Shown: piece after piece, positions 54,729 to 64,000 of the stretch
Layout of the letters: each line of letters begins with the position of its first letter
How positions within the stretch are numbered: position 1 is the first letter of the stretch
Assembly: GCF_001418205.1 (NCBI RefSeq)
Contig: NZ_LIQF01000006.1
Coordinates: 186,001 to 250,000, forward strand
DNA: 64,000 bases
Origin: Marinomonas fungiae
GTDB lineage: Bacteria > Pseudomonadota > Gammaproteobacteria > Pseudomonadales > Marinomonadaceae
Direction: 5' to 3'
The notes under the pieces: model-generated
The model's input: the letters and a program-made list of their open reading frames with translations, nothing else
Database searches by the model: none
What the model was told of the DNA's origin: nothing
Made by a program: the position numbers and the translations under genes

Positions 54729-55214
54729 ATGAAACGTCGAACCTTTATTCAAGGCAGCTTGGCAGTGCTGTTGATGAGCCGTGGCTTAACCGCTGTTGCG
54801 GCATCCGTCAGCGAAGCACAATTTGAGATCACTCGTACCGAAGCACAGTGGCGCGCACTGCTAAGCAACTTTGAATATGAAGTGATGCGTGAAGAAGCCA
54901 CTGAGCGCGCCCATTCTAGCCCATTAAACAACGAGAAACGCACAGGTATTTTTCACTGCAAGGGCTGTGATTTAGCCCTGTATGACTCAGCAACCAAATA
55001 TGATAGTGGTACTGGCTGGCCAAGCTTTTATGACAGTTTGCCCAATGCTGTAGCCACCAAGCCCGATCGCAGTTGGTTTGTTACACGCACCGAAGTTCAC
55101 TGCCGCCGATGTGGTAGCCACTTGGGGCATATCTTTGATGATGGTCCAGCCCCAACAGGCTTGCGCCACTGTATCAATGGTGTGGCACTCACCTTTAAGG
55201 TAGCGAATACTTAG
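54729..55214 (+). CDS. msrB: Secreted MsrB methionine-R-sulfoxide reductase
   Basis: MsrB reduces methionine-R-sulfoxide in proteins. This 161-residue version starts MKRRTFIQGSLAVLLM, a twin-arginine-like signal, so the enzyme should be exported to the periplasm. The mature part has zinc pairs CKGC and CRRCGSHLGH, substrate motif GTGWPSF, and catalytic RHCINGVAL. Most MsrB copies are cytoplasmic. Its 3' end overlaps the convergent methyltransferase gene by four bases. Confidence 0.93.
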   Translation: MKRRTFIQGSLAVLLMSRGLTAVAASVSEAQFEITRTEAQWRALLSNFEYEVMREEATERAHSSPLNNEKRTGIFHCKGCDLALYDSATKYDSGTGWPSFYDSLPNAVATKPDRSWFVTRTEVHCRRCGSHLGHIFDDGPAPTGLRHCINGVALTFKVANT

Positions 55215-55669
55215 AACCAACGCGGTACACGGTAAAGATAATCTTGGTAGGTTTGGCCAAATCGATAGCGCAGGATGCGCTCCTCGGGCTCAATTTGATA
55301 GCGAGTTAAAAACCAAATAAACGCCACGATGTAAAACACTAATAAAGGCGAGCCAAGCCACAACATTAGACTGGCAAGCAGTAGCACAAAACCTAAATAC
55401 ATAGGATTGCGCGAATAGGCGTAAATGCCTCGGCAAACCAAAGTGCTTGACTGATGCGGGTCGCGTGGATCAGCTGTTGTCTTGTGAATGAGAAACTCAA
55501 ATAGCCCCAACAAACAACATACACCACCCGCGATAAAGGCTAGCCAGCCCAGCGAGCACATAAACCAGCCAAGTTCCCAAGCGGGAAAGCAGGACGCACT
55601 GCTCCACATAAGCAGAGCAACCATGGTAAACGATAACGCTGGCGGTATTTTCAGCTCCAAACAATCCAT
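55211..55669 (-). CDS. Isoprenylcysteine carboxyl methyltransferase-like membrane protein
   Basis: This 152-residue protein has about four hydrophobic segments and the C-terminal signature RNPMYLGFVLLLASLML with EPEERILRYRFGQTYQDYLYRV. That pattern defines the ICMT/phospholipid methyltransferase family in bacteria. It should use SAM to methylate a small or lipid substrate, but the substrate is not known. It lies 23 bases after a GNAT gene on the same strand. Confidence 0.85.
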   Translation of the reverse strand: MDCLELKIPPALSFTMVALLMWSSASCFPAWELGWFMCSLGWLAFIAGGVCCLLGLFEFLIHKTTADPRDPHQSSTLVCRGIYAYSRNPMYLGFVLLLASLMLWLGSPLLVFYIVAFIWFLTRYQIEPEERILRYRFGQTYQDYLYRVPRWF

Positions 55670-55692
55670 CCTCTATATCCTTCGTTCAACTA

Positions 55693-56190
55693 TCAGATAA
55701 TTGATTTTGTCATACTGGTGTTCTCAAGTAGGACACCAAAGCGTTCTATTTGATTCCGTTGTGTCGGTAGAAAACCCAGTTTTATAAAAAACTCATAGGC
55801 CGCATCCGAGGCTTGAACCTGCCACTGTCGTTTATCTGAATACTGCTGAATCAAGTACTCAAACGCTGTGACAATAAGGTTTTTCGCTATACCTTGGCGT
55901 TGGGCCCGAGGGCAGACATATAAACATTCAATATCCCCCTCAGAATCCAATTCAATGAAGCCAAGGCACTCTTTGTTTTTTTCATCTCGTGCAACCCATA
56001 CCGGATGAGCTTCAAGACGAGTTTTCCAGCCGGATGCATCTAGGCAATCTGGTGCCCAAGCTAGCTTCTGCTCAGAAGAGTAGATCGCATTTGGAATCGC
56101 ATGAACGCTCCGATGAAAAACATTAATCAGTTCTCGAACGTTCATTCCTTTGGCGTCAAACGTTTCAATTACCACAGCATTTGGATTCAT
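55693..56190 (-). CDS. GNAT family N-acetyltransferase
   Basis: This 165-residue protein has the GNAT fold. The acetyl-CoA-binding stretch CPRAQRQGIAKNLI is preceded by beta strands ending in CLYV. It opens with VIETFDAKGMNVRELINVFHRSVHA and has a C-terminal FFIKLGFLP typical of the family. Substrate is unknown. Its ATG overlaps the yitT stop by one base, and the methyltransferase gene follows closely, so the three may be one operon. Confidence 0.87.
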   Translation of the reverse strand: MNPNAVVIETFDAKGMNVRELINVFHRSVHAIPNAIYSSEQKLAWAPDCLDASGWKTRLEAHPVWVARDEKNKECLGFIELDSEGDIECLYVCPRAQRQGIAKNLIVTAFEYLIQQYSDKRQWQVQASDAAYEFFIKLGFLPTQRNQIERFGVLLENTSMTKSII

Positions 56191-56789
56191 TAAGCGTGTT
56201 TCGTCTCACTGGTTTGTGCCCACTTCGGAGGGCGATGATAACGGCCAACGACAGAGCTCAACAATAGGAAAGCTAATAAAGAATACAGCAAACTCCATGC
56301 ATCCAATACTAGTAAGGCCGCCGCTAACACAGCTAAATCAGCGACTAAAGTGGTTTTGCTTGCATGAATATTGAAACGGCGCTCTAAGTAAATCGCTAGG
56401 ATATTTAAACCACCTAAGGAAGCATTATGGCGAAATAAAATAATCAAACCAAAACCCACTAACATACCGCCTAAAATCGCCGAAGCAATGGGATGAATAT
56501 CAATCTGGATATAGTGTCGAAAGATTTCAGATAGTAGTGACAACAGGCTAACTGCAGCAAAGGTGCGCAAGGCAAAGCCTTTACCCAGTGCCCGCCATGC
56601 CAAAATATAGAAAGGTATGTTTAAAACAAAAAACAGCTGCCCAAAAGTCAAACTGGTTAGCTTTAACAAAATCATACCGATACCGGCGGTACCGCTGATC
56701 AATAAACCAACCGAGTTCAAAAGATGTAGTCCAAGTGCTACGAGCATGCAGCCTTCCAGAATAGAAAGCCATTGGTGTGTGAGCTTCAT
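56190..56789 (-). CDS. YitT family membrane protein
   Basis: This 199-residue protein has about five hydrophobic segments with the family-typical ISGTAGIGMILL near residue 32 and HNASLGGLNILAIYL near 126. Function of the family is unknown; some members are linked to transport. It is the first gene of a possible three-gene operon with the GNAT and methyltransferase genes. Confidence 0.85.
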   Translation of the reverse strand: MKLTHQWLSILEGCMLVALGLHLLNSVGLLISGTAGIGMILLKLTSLTFGQLFFVLNIPFYILAWRALGKGFALRTFAAVSLLSLLSEIFRHYIQIDIHPIASAILGGMLVGFGLIILFRHNASLGGLNILAIYLERRFNIHASKTTLVADLAVLAAALLVLDAWSLLYSLLAFLLLSSVVGRYHRPPKWAQTSETKHA

Positions 56790-57004
56790 AATGTGATCCC
56801 ATCATAGTTACGCCCACTTTTGGTGGAGCGCAGGTTATAAACGCGAACCTCTTGTGGAGGTCGTAACGCGGGTTAGCACCGAGTTATGATTCATCAATGC
56901 AGATTTTGTACCAAAGATAAGAGCCGATTATGCGAGATTTTCGCAGCATTTGCACCCTTTTAGAGATATGGGCTTTCAGCTCGCTTCAGAAGCGGGCACA
57001 AAAA

Positions 57005-57038
57005 AAGCCCCAATAAGCACTGAGGACTATTGGGGCTT
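57005..57038 (-). terminator. Rho-independent terminator after ygiQ
   Basis: AAGCCCCAATA and TATTGGGGCTT form an eleven-base stem around a twelve-base loop. On the minus strand TTTTT follows the stem, about 18 bases after the ygiQ stop. Confidence 0.88.
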
Positions 57039-57055
57039 AAGATACATTCAGTATT

Positions 57056-59353
57056 TTAACGTACTCGAGAACCTTTCGTTTTGGTGCGGTTTGCACCGCC
57101 CTTACCTGCAGGTCTAGAGCTCGTAGGGCGAGAGCCTGCTGGACGATTTGCGCCAGAGCCATTATCGGTCGTCTTATTGGACTTACGCTGATTACGCTCG
57201 TTCTCGGCGTTTTTCTGCATCGTCGGACGATTACTACTGTGCGAGGCACCTGTCTTCTGTCCCGGTTTCGCTTTGGTTGGACGACGCGGTGTGCGCTTGT
57301 CTTTTTCTTCATCCGGCACCAGCTGACCTTTACCGTTACCAATCAAATCGGCCCGTCCCATTAGACGCAGTGTTTCACGTAGCGCAGGCCAGTTTTTCGG
57401 ATCGTGGTAACGCAAGAAGCCTTTTTGTACAGTACGCTGCTTATAGTCCTTTGGCGTGTATACGTTTTCGCTCTTGTAACTCACGCCATGCAGCGGGTTC
57501 TTACCTGAGTGGTACATGGCGGTTGCTAGGGACATTGGTGATGGATAAAAGGTCTGCACTTGGTCTGGTTTAAAGTCATTCTGCTTCAACCAAACTGCTA
57601 GGTTCATCATGTCTTCATCGCTACAACCAGGATGCGCCGCGATAAAGTACGGGATCAAATGCTGAGTCTTACCGGCTTCTTTGGAGAACTTATCGAACAT
57701 CTTTTTAAAACGATCATAAGTACCCATGCCCGGTTTCATCATCTTAGATAAGGTGCCTGTTTCAGAGTGCTCTGGCGCAATCTTTAACAAACCACCCACG
57801 TGGTAAGTGACCAATTCACGCACGTACTCAGGATCTTCTACTGCCAAGTCATAACGTAAACCCGAGGCAATCGACACCTTGTGAATGCCTTCTACGGCAC
57901 GTGCTTTACGGTACAGCTCCGTGGTCGCACTGTGATCGGTTTTTAAGTTCGAACAAATGGTTGGGTAAACACACGATAATTTACGGCACGATGCCTGAAT
58001 TTCATCATCGTTACAGTTCAGGTGGTACATGTTCGAGGTTGGGCCACCTAGGTCAGAAATATGACCGGTAAAACCAGGCACCTTGCGTTTAATATCTTCA
58101 ATCTCATTCAGTACCGACTCATGGGAACGAGACTGAATCACTCGACCTTCGTGCTCAGTGATCGAACAGAAGGTACAACCACCGAAACAACCACGCATGA
58201 TGTTGATCGAGGTTTTAATCATATCGTAGGCCGGAATACGGGCCTTCTTGTATTTCGGGTGCGGAATACGGGCGTAAGGCAAATCAAACACGCCATCCAT
58301 TTCTGGAGTTTCCAGTGGAATCGGTGGTGGATTGACCCAAATTTCTTTCTTGCCGTGCTTTTGAATCAAAGCACGAGCGTTATGTGGGTTCGACTCCAAG
58401 TGCAAAATACGCGAGGTGTGCGCGTACAGCACAGGATCTTTGGAAACCTTCTCAAACGATGGCAAACGAATATACGTCTTCTCCGCATCCAGCTTCTCCC
58501 CTTTACGCAACGGCGCGGGGATCACTCGGATCGGCATGACATCATCGTCCTTATCCTGTTCGCCGGTTTGGCATTTTCCTTCAGGAATGTACTCATACGG
58601 ACTATAGATCTGATCGACCTTGCCTGGCCAGTCAACACGGGTCGAGTCAATTTCAGTAAAACCACCTGGCGGCACATCACGAATTACCGTCGTACCACGA
58701 ACATCCAACAGTTCATCCATGCTTTTACCATTGGCAATCGCATGAGTCACTTCGATGATGGCACGCTCAGCGTTACCATACAGAAGAATATCAGCCGTCG
58801 AGTCAACCAATACCGAGCGACGCACTTCATCACTCCAGTAATCATACTGAGCAATACGACGCAAGCTGGCCTCGATGCCACCGATCATTACCGGTACATC
58901 GTGATAAGCCTGTTTACAGCGTTGTGAGTAGACGATCACTGCTCGATCGGGACGCTTGCCGCCTTCCCCATAAGGAGTGTAAGCATCATCGTTACGCACT
59001 TTTAAATCTGCGGTATAGCGGTTGATCATGGAATCCATGTTCCCCGCCGTCACACCGAAATAGAGATTCGGACGACCAAGACGCATAAAGTCGTCAGGGC
59101 TACGCCAATCCGGCTGGTCAATGATACCGACACGGAAACCTTGAGCTTCCAGCACGCGCCCCATCACCGCCATACCAAAACTTGGATGGTCTACGTAGGC
59201 GTCCCCTGTGACGATGATGACGTCACAGCTGTCCCAACCTAGAGCATCCATTTCTTCACGGCTGGTCGGTAAAAATGGCGCAACGCCATAACATTCTGCC
59301 CAATAGGGCGAATAAGAGAAAATATTTGGAGCGGTTTTGTGTCGTTTGATCAT
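57056..59353 (-). CDS. YgiQ family radical SAM protein
   Basis: This 765-residue cytoplasmic protein has an N-terminal YgiQ-specific domain and a central radical SAM core. The core carries [15 protein letters not shown], where the three Cys bind the 4Fe-4S cluster that cleaves SAM. A further [19 protein letters not shown] and [20 protein letters not shown] fit the family. The last 90 or so residues are basic and low complexity (Lys, Arg, Ser, Asn). The reaction is not known for this family. Length matches E. coli YgiQ (739). It is a single gene. Confidence 0.92.
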   Translation of the reverse strand: MIKRHKTAPNIFSYSPYWAECYGVAPFLPTSREEMDALGWDSCDVIIVTGDAYVDHPSFGMAVMGRVLEAQGFRVGIIDQPDWRSPDDFMRLGRPNLYFGVTAGNMDSMINRYTADLKVRNDDAYTPYGEGGKRPDRAVIVYSQRCKQAYHDVPVMIGGIEASLRRIAQYDYWSDEVRRSVLVDSTADILLYGNAERAIIEVTHAIANGKSMDELLDVRGTTVIRDVPPGGFTEIDSTRVDWPGKVDQIYSPYEYIPEGKCQTGEQDKDDDVMPIRVIPAPLRKGEKLDAEKTYIRLPSFEKVSKDPVLYAHTSRILHLESNPHNARALIQKHGKKEIWVNPPPIPLETPEMDGVFDLPYARIPHPKYKKARIPAYDMIKTSINIMRGCFGGCTFCSITEHEGRVIQSRSHESVLNEIEDIKRKVPGFTGHISDLGGPTSNMYHLNCNDDEIQASCRKLSCVYPTICSNLKTDHSATTELYRKARAVEGIHKVSIASGLRYDLAVEDPEYVRELVTYHVGGLLKIAPEHSETGTLSKMMKPGMGTYDRFKKMFDKFSKEAGKTQHLIPYFIAAHPGCSDEDMMNLAVWLKQNDFKPDQVQTFYPSPMSLATAMYHSGKNPLHGVSYKSENVYTPKDYKQRTVQKGFLRYHDPKNWPALRETLRLMGRADLIGNGKGQLVPDEEKDKRTPRRPTKAKPGQKTGASHSSNRPTMQKNAENERNQRKSNKTTDNGSGANRPAGSRPTSSRPAGKGGANRTKTKGSRVR

Positions 59354-59453
59354 ATGAACTCTATCCCAAGCGATGAACGCTTGGGAGATTGGTGAATCTG
59401 GAATCGTTGATGGGCGCTATTATCCCAGAAAATTAGTCAGGTATATAGGGATA

Positions 59454-60095
59454 TTATTGCGTGGTAATACGCCAAACGGTTTCTTCGTAGAAGGTACGAT
59501 CCAGACCTTGATAACGCTCATCCACTTGTAGCAAATCCTCACTGGCCACTTTACGGATCCATTCCCCCCAAAGCTCAGTGACTTCGAAGTCAAGTACCGA
59601 AAACGGCGGCCCCATTTGCTCACCATCGTAACTCAACGTGATGAGCAGCAGTGCAGCCTGCGGTGAAAGTCGCTGCTTGGTGTGCAAAACATACTGTTCA
59701 CGTTTTTCTTCCGGCATTGCCACTAACGCAGCACGGTCATAACAGGCGTCAAAGCCGGTTTCGTCAAAGTCGAAGTAATCCCCTTCAACGATGCGCAACG
59801 GTAAGTCATTAGCCTTATGGATTTTAACATTACCTACCTGTTCCGTATGGTAGGTCAAATCGTTATCACCGAAAAATTGCACCACGGCCATCGGCGACAG
59901 CTCCACACCTGTTACCTCGTACCCTTGATTCGCCAACCACAATAAATCTGCAGATTTGCCACACAACGGTACCAACACCTTAGCACCACGAGCAACTTGA
60001 GGCCAATACTGCACTAACCATGGATTCACTTCATCCCGATGAAATCCAATGCGTCCTGACTGCCAGCGCTCTAACCAAAATTCATTTGTAACCAC
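59454..60095 (-). CDS. tpm: Thiopurine S-methyltransferase family protein
   Basis: Tpm uses SAM to methylate sulfur, selenium or tellurium compounds and thiopurines. The 213-residue protein has FWLERWQSGRIGFHRDEVNPWL near its start, VLVPLCGKSADLLWLANQGYEVTGVELS, and FDACYDRAALVAMP, all as in Pseudomonas Tpm. Two GTG starts are possible, at 60101 and 60095. AGAGG sits five bases before the second, so I prefer 60095. It is a single gene. Confidence 0.93.
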   Translation of the reverse strand: MVTNEFWLERWQSGRIGFHRDEVNPWLVQYWPQVARGAKVLVPLCGKSADLLWLANQGYEVTGVELSPMAVVQFFGDNDLTYHTEQVGNVKIHKANDLPLRIVEGDYFDFDETGFDACYDRAALVAMPEEKREQYVLHTKQRLSPQAALLLITLSYDGEQMGPPFSVLDFEVTELWGEWIRKVASEDLLQVDERYQGLDRTFYEETVWRITTQ

Positions 60096-60171
60096 GTGCA
60101 CCTCTAGGATGTGTTAACATTCTGACTTATACGATAGTAAGCCTATTGTATAAAAAGCTTATACCAATAAC

Positions 60172-60384
60172 ATGACAGCAACTATGCAGAAAAAATCCAT
60201 GTCATTAGATTCCGCGCCAGACCATATCAAACTAGCCGTCGACCTGATCGCTCTGCTAGAAGAGAATAATATCCCCAATGACACAGCCATTGCAGCGCTA
60301 AAAATAGTCTTAAACGACTACCAACAAAAGAAGGCTAATTCGGCTGACACGAGCGCAACTCAGTCACCGTCGGCGCTGGATTAA
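60172..60384 (+). CDS. rsmS: RsmS (YbaM) small regulatory protein
   Basis: This 70-residue protein matches the YbaM/RsmS family. [20 protein letters not shown] and [18 protein letters not shown] align closely with E. coli YbaM as I remember it. RsmS affects secondary metabolism and virulence regulators in Serratia/Pectobacterium. The family usually begins at the Met encoded at 60199, and ATGs at 60172 and 60184 also exist; none has a strong ribosome binding site. The last 50 bases overlap the 3' end of the convergent hydratase-family gene. Confidence 0.85.
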   Translation: MTATMQKKSMSLDSAPDHIKLAVDLIALLEENNIPNDTAIAALKIVLNDYQQKKANSADTSATQSPSALD

Positions 60385-61453
60385 AATAACTAGCTAGCGA
60401 TTCCTTTGACACCTCCAGTACGGTACTGTGCTGCCAAACGGGCTTTTGGTCCTTATCCACCAAAAGCGCTCGAACCCCTTCACAAAAATCACCATGCACG
60501 CTGACGTTTACTGAGAGCACCGTTTCACGCTCAAATACAGCCGCTAATTGCTTTCCTTTGCCCCAATTTAGTTGCTCCAAAATCAAACAAGCAGACAAAG
60601 GACTACCTTTGAGAAAGTTTTCCCGCGCACTCATTAACGATTGGCTGTCAACTTCAAAACTCTTTAAAGAATGGTGGATATTAACGATATCGCCACTCAT
60701 TACTTTTTTTATCTCTTTCTCGTGGGAGATTAACTCTGGTTTTAATAATGGGAGGTCATCAGACATGGTAAAACCGTGCAAAACACGCTCGATATGCTGC
60801 GCAACATGCTCATGGCTGTTATCTTCTAATATGCCTGCCGCCAGTTGGTCGAGTAGCTCAGAATAAGCTTCATCGCAAAGATAATGTGTCGCAAGACCGA
60901 GTTCACAAGCGTCTGTTGCATTCACTTGATAGGCGGTTAAAGCAAGAAAACGGGCAATATGCTCAGGCAGCTTATTGAGAAAATAACTCGCACCAACATC
61001 CGGATATAAGCCGATCTTAATTTCCGGCATTGCTAGCCGAGTAGAAGGCATCACCAGACGGTAACGTGCTGCCATAAAGAGCCCCATACCACCGCCCATA
61101 ACATATCCATGGCCCCAACAAATCACTGGTTTACGATATTCATGAATCAACTGATCAAGCTGATATTCGCGCCCAAAATATTGCAGACTAAAGGCGCCAT
61201 GATCGTTTTGCTCTGCAATCGATCGGTAAACGTCCACCACATTACCACCAGCACAGAAGCCTTTGTTGCCATCGCCCTCAATCAGTACAGCGACGACATA
61301 AGGATCCTCTTGCCAAGCATGCAACTGCTGAAATATAGCTTCGATCATTTCAAGGGATAACGCATTCAATGTACGTGCCGAATTCAAGCGGATACAACCC
61401 AACTTAAAGTGGCTAGCAAAAGGCAGAGATAAAAATTCTACCGAATGAGGCAT
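60335..61453 (-). CDS. Enoyl-CoA hydratase/isomerase family protein, likely 3-hydroxyisobutyryl-CoA hydrolase
   Basis: This 372-residue crotonase-fold protein has [12 protein letters not shown] and [18 protein letters not shown] (oxyanion-hole Gly), then [19 protein letters not shown] with the catalytic Glu, and a C-terminal helical extension. The length and motif order fit 3-hydroxyisobutyryl-CoA hydrolases of valine breakdown better than plain enoyl-CoA hydratases (about 260). GGAG five bases before the ATG at 61453 sets the start. Its C-terminal end overlaps rsmS. Confidence 0.9.
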   Translation of the reverse strand: MPHSVEFLSLPFASHFKLGCIRLNSARTLNALSLEMIEAIFQQLHAWQEDPYVVAVLIEGDGNKGFCAGGNVVDVYRSIAEQNDHGAFSLQYFGREYQLDQLIHEYRKPVICWGHGYVMGGGMGLFMAARYRLVMPSTRLAMPEIKIGLYPDVGASYFLNKLPEHIARFLALTAYQVNATDACELGLATHYLCDEAYSELLDQLAAGILEDNSHEHVAQHIERVLHGFTMSDDLPLLKPELISHEKEIKKVMSGDIVNIHHSLKSFEVDSQSLMSARENFLKGSPLSACLILEQLNWGKGKQLAAVFERETVLSVNVSVHGDFCEGVRALLVDKDQKPVWQHSTVLEVSKESLASYFNPAPTVTELRSCQPN

Positions 61454-61565
61454 AAGCACTCCGTTATTATTTTTCTTAGTTACTTTTTGTCCTATTGTTG
61501 TTTCAAAGTAGCGGAACTAAGCGGACAGAACAATAGTTTTAAGACTAATGTCGAGCAGAGATAAA

Positions 61566-61597
61566 AAAGCCCTACTTGATAAATCAAATAGGGCTTT
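61566..61597 (-). terminator. Rho-independent terminator after der
   Basis: AAAGCCCTACTTGAT and ATCAAATAGGGCTTT pair with one mismatch around a two-base loop. On the minus strand TTT continues the tail, about 22 bases after the der stop. Confidence 0.83.
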
Positions 61598-61619
61598 GGC
61601 ATAGATTTAATAACCTGAC

Positions 61620-62957
61620 TTAGCGCTTTGGCGCAAATGGGTTATCAGAGGACTTAAATTCAAACGAAATCGGCGTTCCGGTAATGTTCAAAACAGTACG
61701 GAATTTGTTCTCTAGATAACGCTTATAACTACCGGGTAACGAATCCGTTTGGTTGCCGTGTACCACAATCCGAGGTGGGTTCGAGCCACCTTGGTGAGCG
61801 TAGCGCAACTTGATCCGACGACCTTTCACCATTGGCGGCTGATGCTCAGCGACAGCATCTTCCAAAATGCGAGTCAGGCGGTTAGTTGACCATTTCGCGT
61901 AACACGATTCGTACGTCTCTTCGATGGTGTCATACAAATCACCTACCCCTGTGCCGTGTAGCGCAGAAATATAGTGAACCTTTGCATAAGGAACAAAGCC
62001 TAGACGGCGCTCTACTTCTTTCTTGATGTGTTCACGGTTTTCTTTGCTCAGACCATCCCACTTGTTGATCGCAATGACCAAACCACGCCCCGCATCCAGT
62101 ACGTAACCAATCATGTGAAGGTCTTGCTCTACCAAGTCTTCGTGAGAATCGATCACACAGATAACAACGTTGGCGTCTTGAATCGCCTGTAGCGTTTTAA
62201 CAATCGAGAATTTCTCAACCGCCTCTTTTACATGCTTACGACGACGCACACCTGCGGTATCAATCAAGGTATAGTCTTTGTCATGACGCTTGTAGGGTAT
62301 GTAAACACTGTCACGGGTTGTTCCAGGCATATCGTATACAACGACACGCTCTTCGCCCAACATACGGTTTACCAATGTTGACTTACCAACGTTTGGACGA
62401 CCGACAACACCAATACGAATGCCCTTGGCATTGAACTCGATTTGCTCACGCATTTCGGCAATGCGATCGGCAAACATTTCCATGACCGTATCAATCAGCG
62501 CCCGAACACCTTTACCATGGGCTGCTGCTAACGGGTACAACTCGCCCATACCAAGTGCGTAGAAATCTGCTAGTGCGATGTCTTCGTTGATACCGTCGGT
62601 TTTGTTCACCACCAAGTAAACTGGCTTTTCAGAACGGCGAAGGTGGTTCGCGATCATTTCGTCTGCGGGATTTAATCCGTGACGACCATCGACTAGGAAT
62701 AGAACAGCGTCCGCTTCTTCAATCGCAAGCAATGACTGACGAGCCATTTTCTCGTCGATGCCTTGCTCATCACCGCTGATACCCCCTGTATCAATCACGA
62801 TAAACTCGTGTTCACCTGCTTTGCCATCACCGTATTTACGGTCACGAGTTAAGCCAGGGTAGTCTGCTACCAGCGCATCACGGGAGCGTGTTAGCTGGTT
62901 AAACAGGGTAGATTTTCCAACATTGGGTCGACCGACCAATGCAATAACTGGGATCAT
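61620..62957 (-). CDS. der: Der (EngA), double-domain ribosome GTPase
   Basis: Der is needed for 50S subunit assembly. The 445-residue protein has two tandem GTPase domains, each with [10 protein letters not shown] (near residues 8-17 and about 184-193), DTGGISG and DTAGVRRR switch II motifs, and NKTDG and NKWDG base-specificity motifs. A C-terminal KH-like domain follows, with [28 protein letters not shown] content in shortened form here. It lies downstream of bamB, as in most gammaproteobacteria, with a hairpin in between. Confidence 0.97.
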   Translation of the reverse strand: MIPVIALVGRPNVGKSTLFNQLTRSRDALVADYPGLTRDRKYGDGKAGEHEFIVIDTGGISGDEQGIDEKMARQSLLAIEEADAVLFLVDGRHGLNPADEMIANHLRRSEKPVYLVVNKTDGINEDIALADFYALGMGELYPLAAAHGKGVRALIDTVMEMFADRIAEMREQIEFNAKGIRIGVVGRPNVGKSTLVNRMLGEERVVVYDMPGTTRDSVYIPYKRHDKDYTLIDTAGVRRRKHVKEAVEKFSIVKTLQAIQDANVVICVIDSHEDLVEQDLHMIGYVLDAGRGLVIAINKWDGLSKENREHIKKEVERRLGFVPYAKVHYISALHGTGVGDLYDTIEETYESCYAKWSTNRLTRILEDAVAEHQPPMVKGRRIKLRYAHQGGSNPPRIVVHGNQTDSLPGSYKRYLENKFRTVLNITGTPISFEFKSSDNPFAPKR

Positions 62958-62983
62958 TTTTTCAACCTATAAAAATACAAAGT

Positions 62984-63012
62984 GGCTGCTTCGCCTTTTG
63001 AGCGAAGCAGCC
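62984..63012 (-). other. Intercistronic hairpin between bamB and der
   Basis: GGCTGCTTCGC and GCGAAGCAGCC form an eleven-base perfect stem around a seven-base loop in the 97-base gap between bamB and der. The minus-strand tail after it (ACTTTGTATTTTT) is a delayed, imperfect U tract. It may act as a partial terminator or an RNA-processing or stability element. Confidence 0.7.
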
Positions 63013-63054
63013 TCTTCAAAAATTGCTTTGAGCTTTCGCTCGAGACGACGTCTA

Positions 63055-64000
63055 CTACCAATAGTGTAACGCGGTCACATTCGCAGTTGGCGTAAGTATA
63101 AACAATTGTTCATCGTTCGACACCATGCGACTGCCTGCCGGACGTTTAGAATCTGCTAGAGTCCACGCTTCCACTGCACCCGAAGTACGATTTAGCAAAT
63201 GAACCCAACCACCGCGATCCAATACAGCCACGTAATCCTTATAAAACACAGGCGATGCCAGATCACGTTCTTTTAACGAGTCATTTTCCCATAATGTAGA
63301 ACCATTACGAGCATTCAGACTGAATACCACGTTATTCTGATCCACCACAGCCAGTTCATTGCCATTCACAGCAACACTTACTGCACTGGAAATATTACGC
63401 TGCCAAACTGGACGGCCTGTTTGTAACGCCAATGCCGTTACCGTACCGTTGTAAGCCACAGAGTAAATTAAACCATTCGCCACAGCGAAACGACCGCTCA
63501 CATCGGACAAGCGCTCGATTTCATAACGGCCTTCTGGTTTACCTACCGCGTATTCCCAAATCAGATCGCCCGTTTGCAGGTTGTAAGCTTTCACTTTACC
63601 TGTGGCAAAACCAGCAATGACTTTACCGTCAACAATGACTGGAGCAGTGGTTCCACGCACTGTCAATGCTGGTAAATCTTCTTTGTCACGCCACAAGGTG
63701 TTGCCCGTTGCAGCATCCATTACCGTTAACCAGCCATCGCCAGTTATCACCGCTACTCGACCTTGCCCATTACCTGTTTCAGATAGAATTTCCGATGTCA
63801 GTGACTTAGTCCATAATACGCTTGAATCTGCTAGGGACACTGCTACTAGCTGTCCATCGTATGTACCAAAGAAGACCTTATCGCCATCACGAGACACACC
63901 AGCACTTGGATGAAAATCGGTTGCTACATGTACCAGCTGGCCGCCAGATGACTGCTCTAGCTCATACACATCACCACGATTTGTCACTAACGTTAAGCTG
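63055..64000 (-). CDS. bamB: BamB, outer-membrane assembly lipoprotein (partial, 5' end off window)
   Basis: BamB is a lipoprotein of the BAM complex, with an eight-bladed PQQ-like propeller that helps fold outer-membrane proteins. Only the C-terminal 314 or so codons are in view; the frame is open to the window edge, so the signal peptide and lipobox are outside. Repeated beta-propeller motifs such as GSTLWENDSLKERDLASPVFYKDY and LLNRTSGAVEAWTL (shortened) and WxxGxxxA spacing are visible. The place directly upstream of der supports the call. A GTG at 63987 is internal, not the start. Confidence 0.93.
   Translation of the reverse strand, partial: SLTLVTNRGDVYELEQSSGGQLVHVATDFHPSAGVSRDGDKVFFGTYDGQLVAVSLADSSVLWTKSLTSEILSETGNGQGRVAVITGDGWLTVMDAATGNTLWRDKEDLPALTVRGTTAPVIVDGKVIAGFATGKVKAYNLQTGDLIWEYAVGKPEGRYEIERLSDVSGRFAVANGLIYSVAYNGTVTALALQTGRPVWQRNISSAVSVAVNGNELAVVDQNNVVFSLNARNGSTLWENDSLKERDLASPVFYKDYVAVLDRGGWVHLLNRTSGAVEAWTLADSKRPAGSRMVSNDEQLFILTPTANVTALHYW

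Noticed and set aside
58061..58927. A 288-codon open frame on the plus strand opposite ygiQ
   Set aside because: It is fully antisense to a well-supported radical SAM gene, its residues are basic and aromatic in a way typical of reverse-strand reading, and no family motif is visible.

Overview
This is a chromosomal window from a gammaproteobacterium of moderate GC content. Gene content and order (lapA-lapB-pyrF, bamB-der, an EfpL-type elongation factor, RsmS, Gsk, YgiQ, a large chemotaxis operon of the Pseudomonas Che2 / Shewanella Che1 kind) suggest a marine Oceanospirillales bacterium such as Marinomonas. That placement is inference. Nearly all of the window is housekeeping or regulatory core genome. 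I see no prophage, no intact insertion sequence and no transposase.

Layout. 1-9 kb: a eukaryotic-type HisA, a lipoprotein, a membrane-bound phosphatase/lipid-kinase fusion, an RsgA-like GTPase, a periplasmic M23 peptidase, FdhD and a diguanylate cyclase. 9-23 kb (minus strand): zapE and an eleven-gene chemotaxis operon. In transcription order it reads MCP-like protein, STAS protein, receiver-PP2C-kinase (CrsR-like), CheY, CheA, CheW, double-PAS soluble receptor, transmembrane receptor, CheR, CheD, CheB. It couples a chemosensory array to a partner-switch module. 23-23.7 kb: a gene-poor stretch with a single orphan sequence resembling a type I-F CRISPR repeat, then tRNA-Val. 23.8-37 kb: uvrB, a persulfide dioxygenase/SulP pair, a ComEA-like protein, pyrF-lapB-lapA, ihfB, ppa, trxB, moeB-like, gsk, tRNA-Leu and an EAL-HDOD protein. 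37-43.5 kb: tRNA-Ala, an Ada-like/AlkB alkylation repair pair, trpS, a Tim44-domain protein, a second cheW, yciA and an aminotransferase. 43.5-52 kb (minus strand): an eight-gene cobalamin operon. 52-57 kb: an ABC exporter, efpL, msrB and small membrane or transferase genes. 57-64 kb: ygiQ, tpm, rsmS, an enoyl-CoA hydratase family hydrolase, der and the 3' part of bamB.

How the genes work together. The chemotaxis block holds every enzyme needed for adaptation (CheR, CheB, CheD), two full-length receptors, the kinase and its response regulator. The soluble receptor ends in a GWEEF tail and the CheA linker carries seven aromatic repeats. CheD and the MCP-like protein share an identical C-terminal tail. 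The cobalamin operon covers most corrin-ring steps but lacks CobJ/CbiH and CobM/CbiF in this window. PDO and SulP form a sulfur oxidation/export unit. The three tRNA genes each have a good sigma70-like promoter.

The most unusual items are the orphan I-F-like repeat with a conserved stem, the shared SGDIDLF tails, the CheA GFGFF repeats and the eukaryotic-type HisA.
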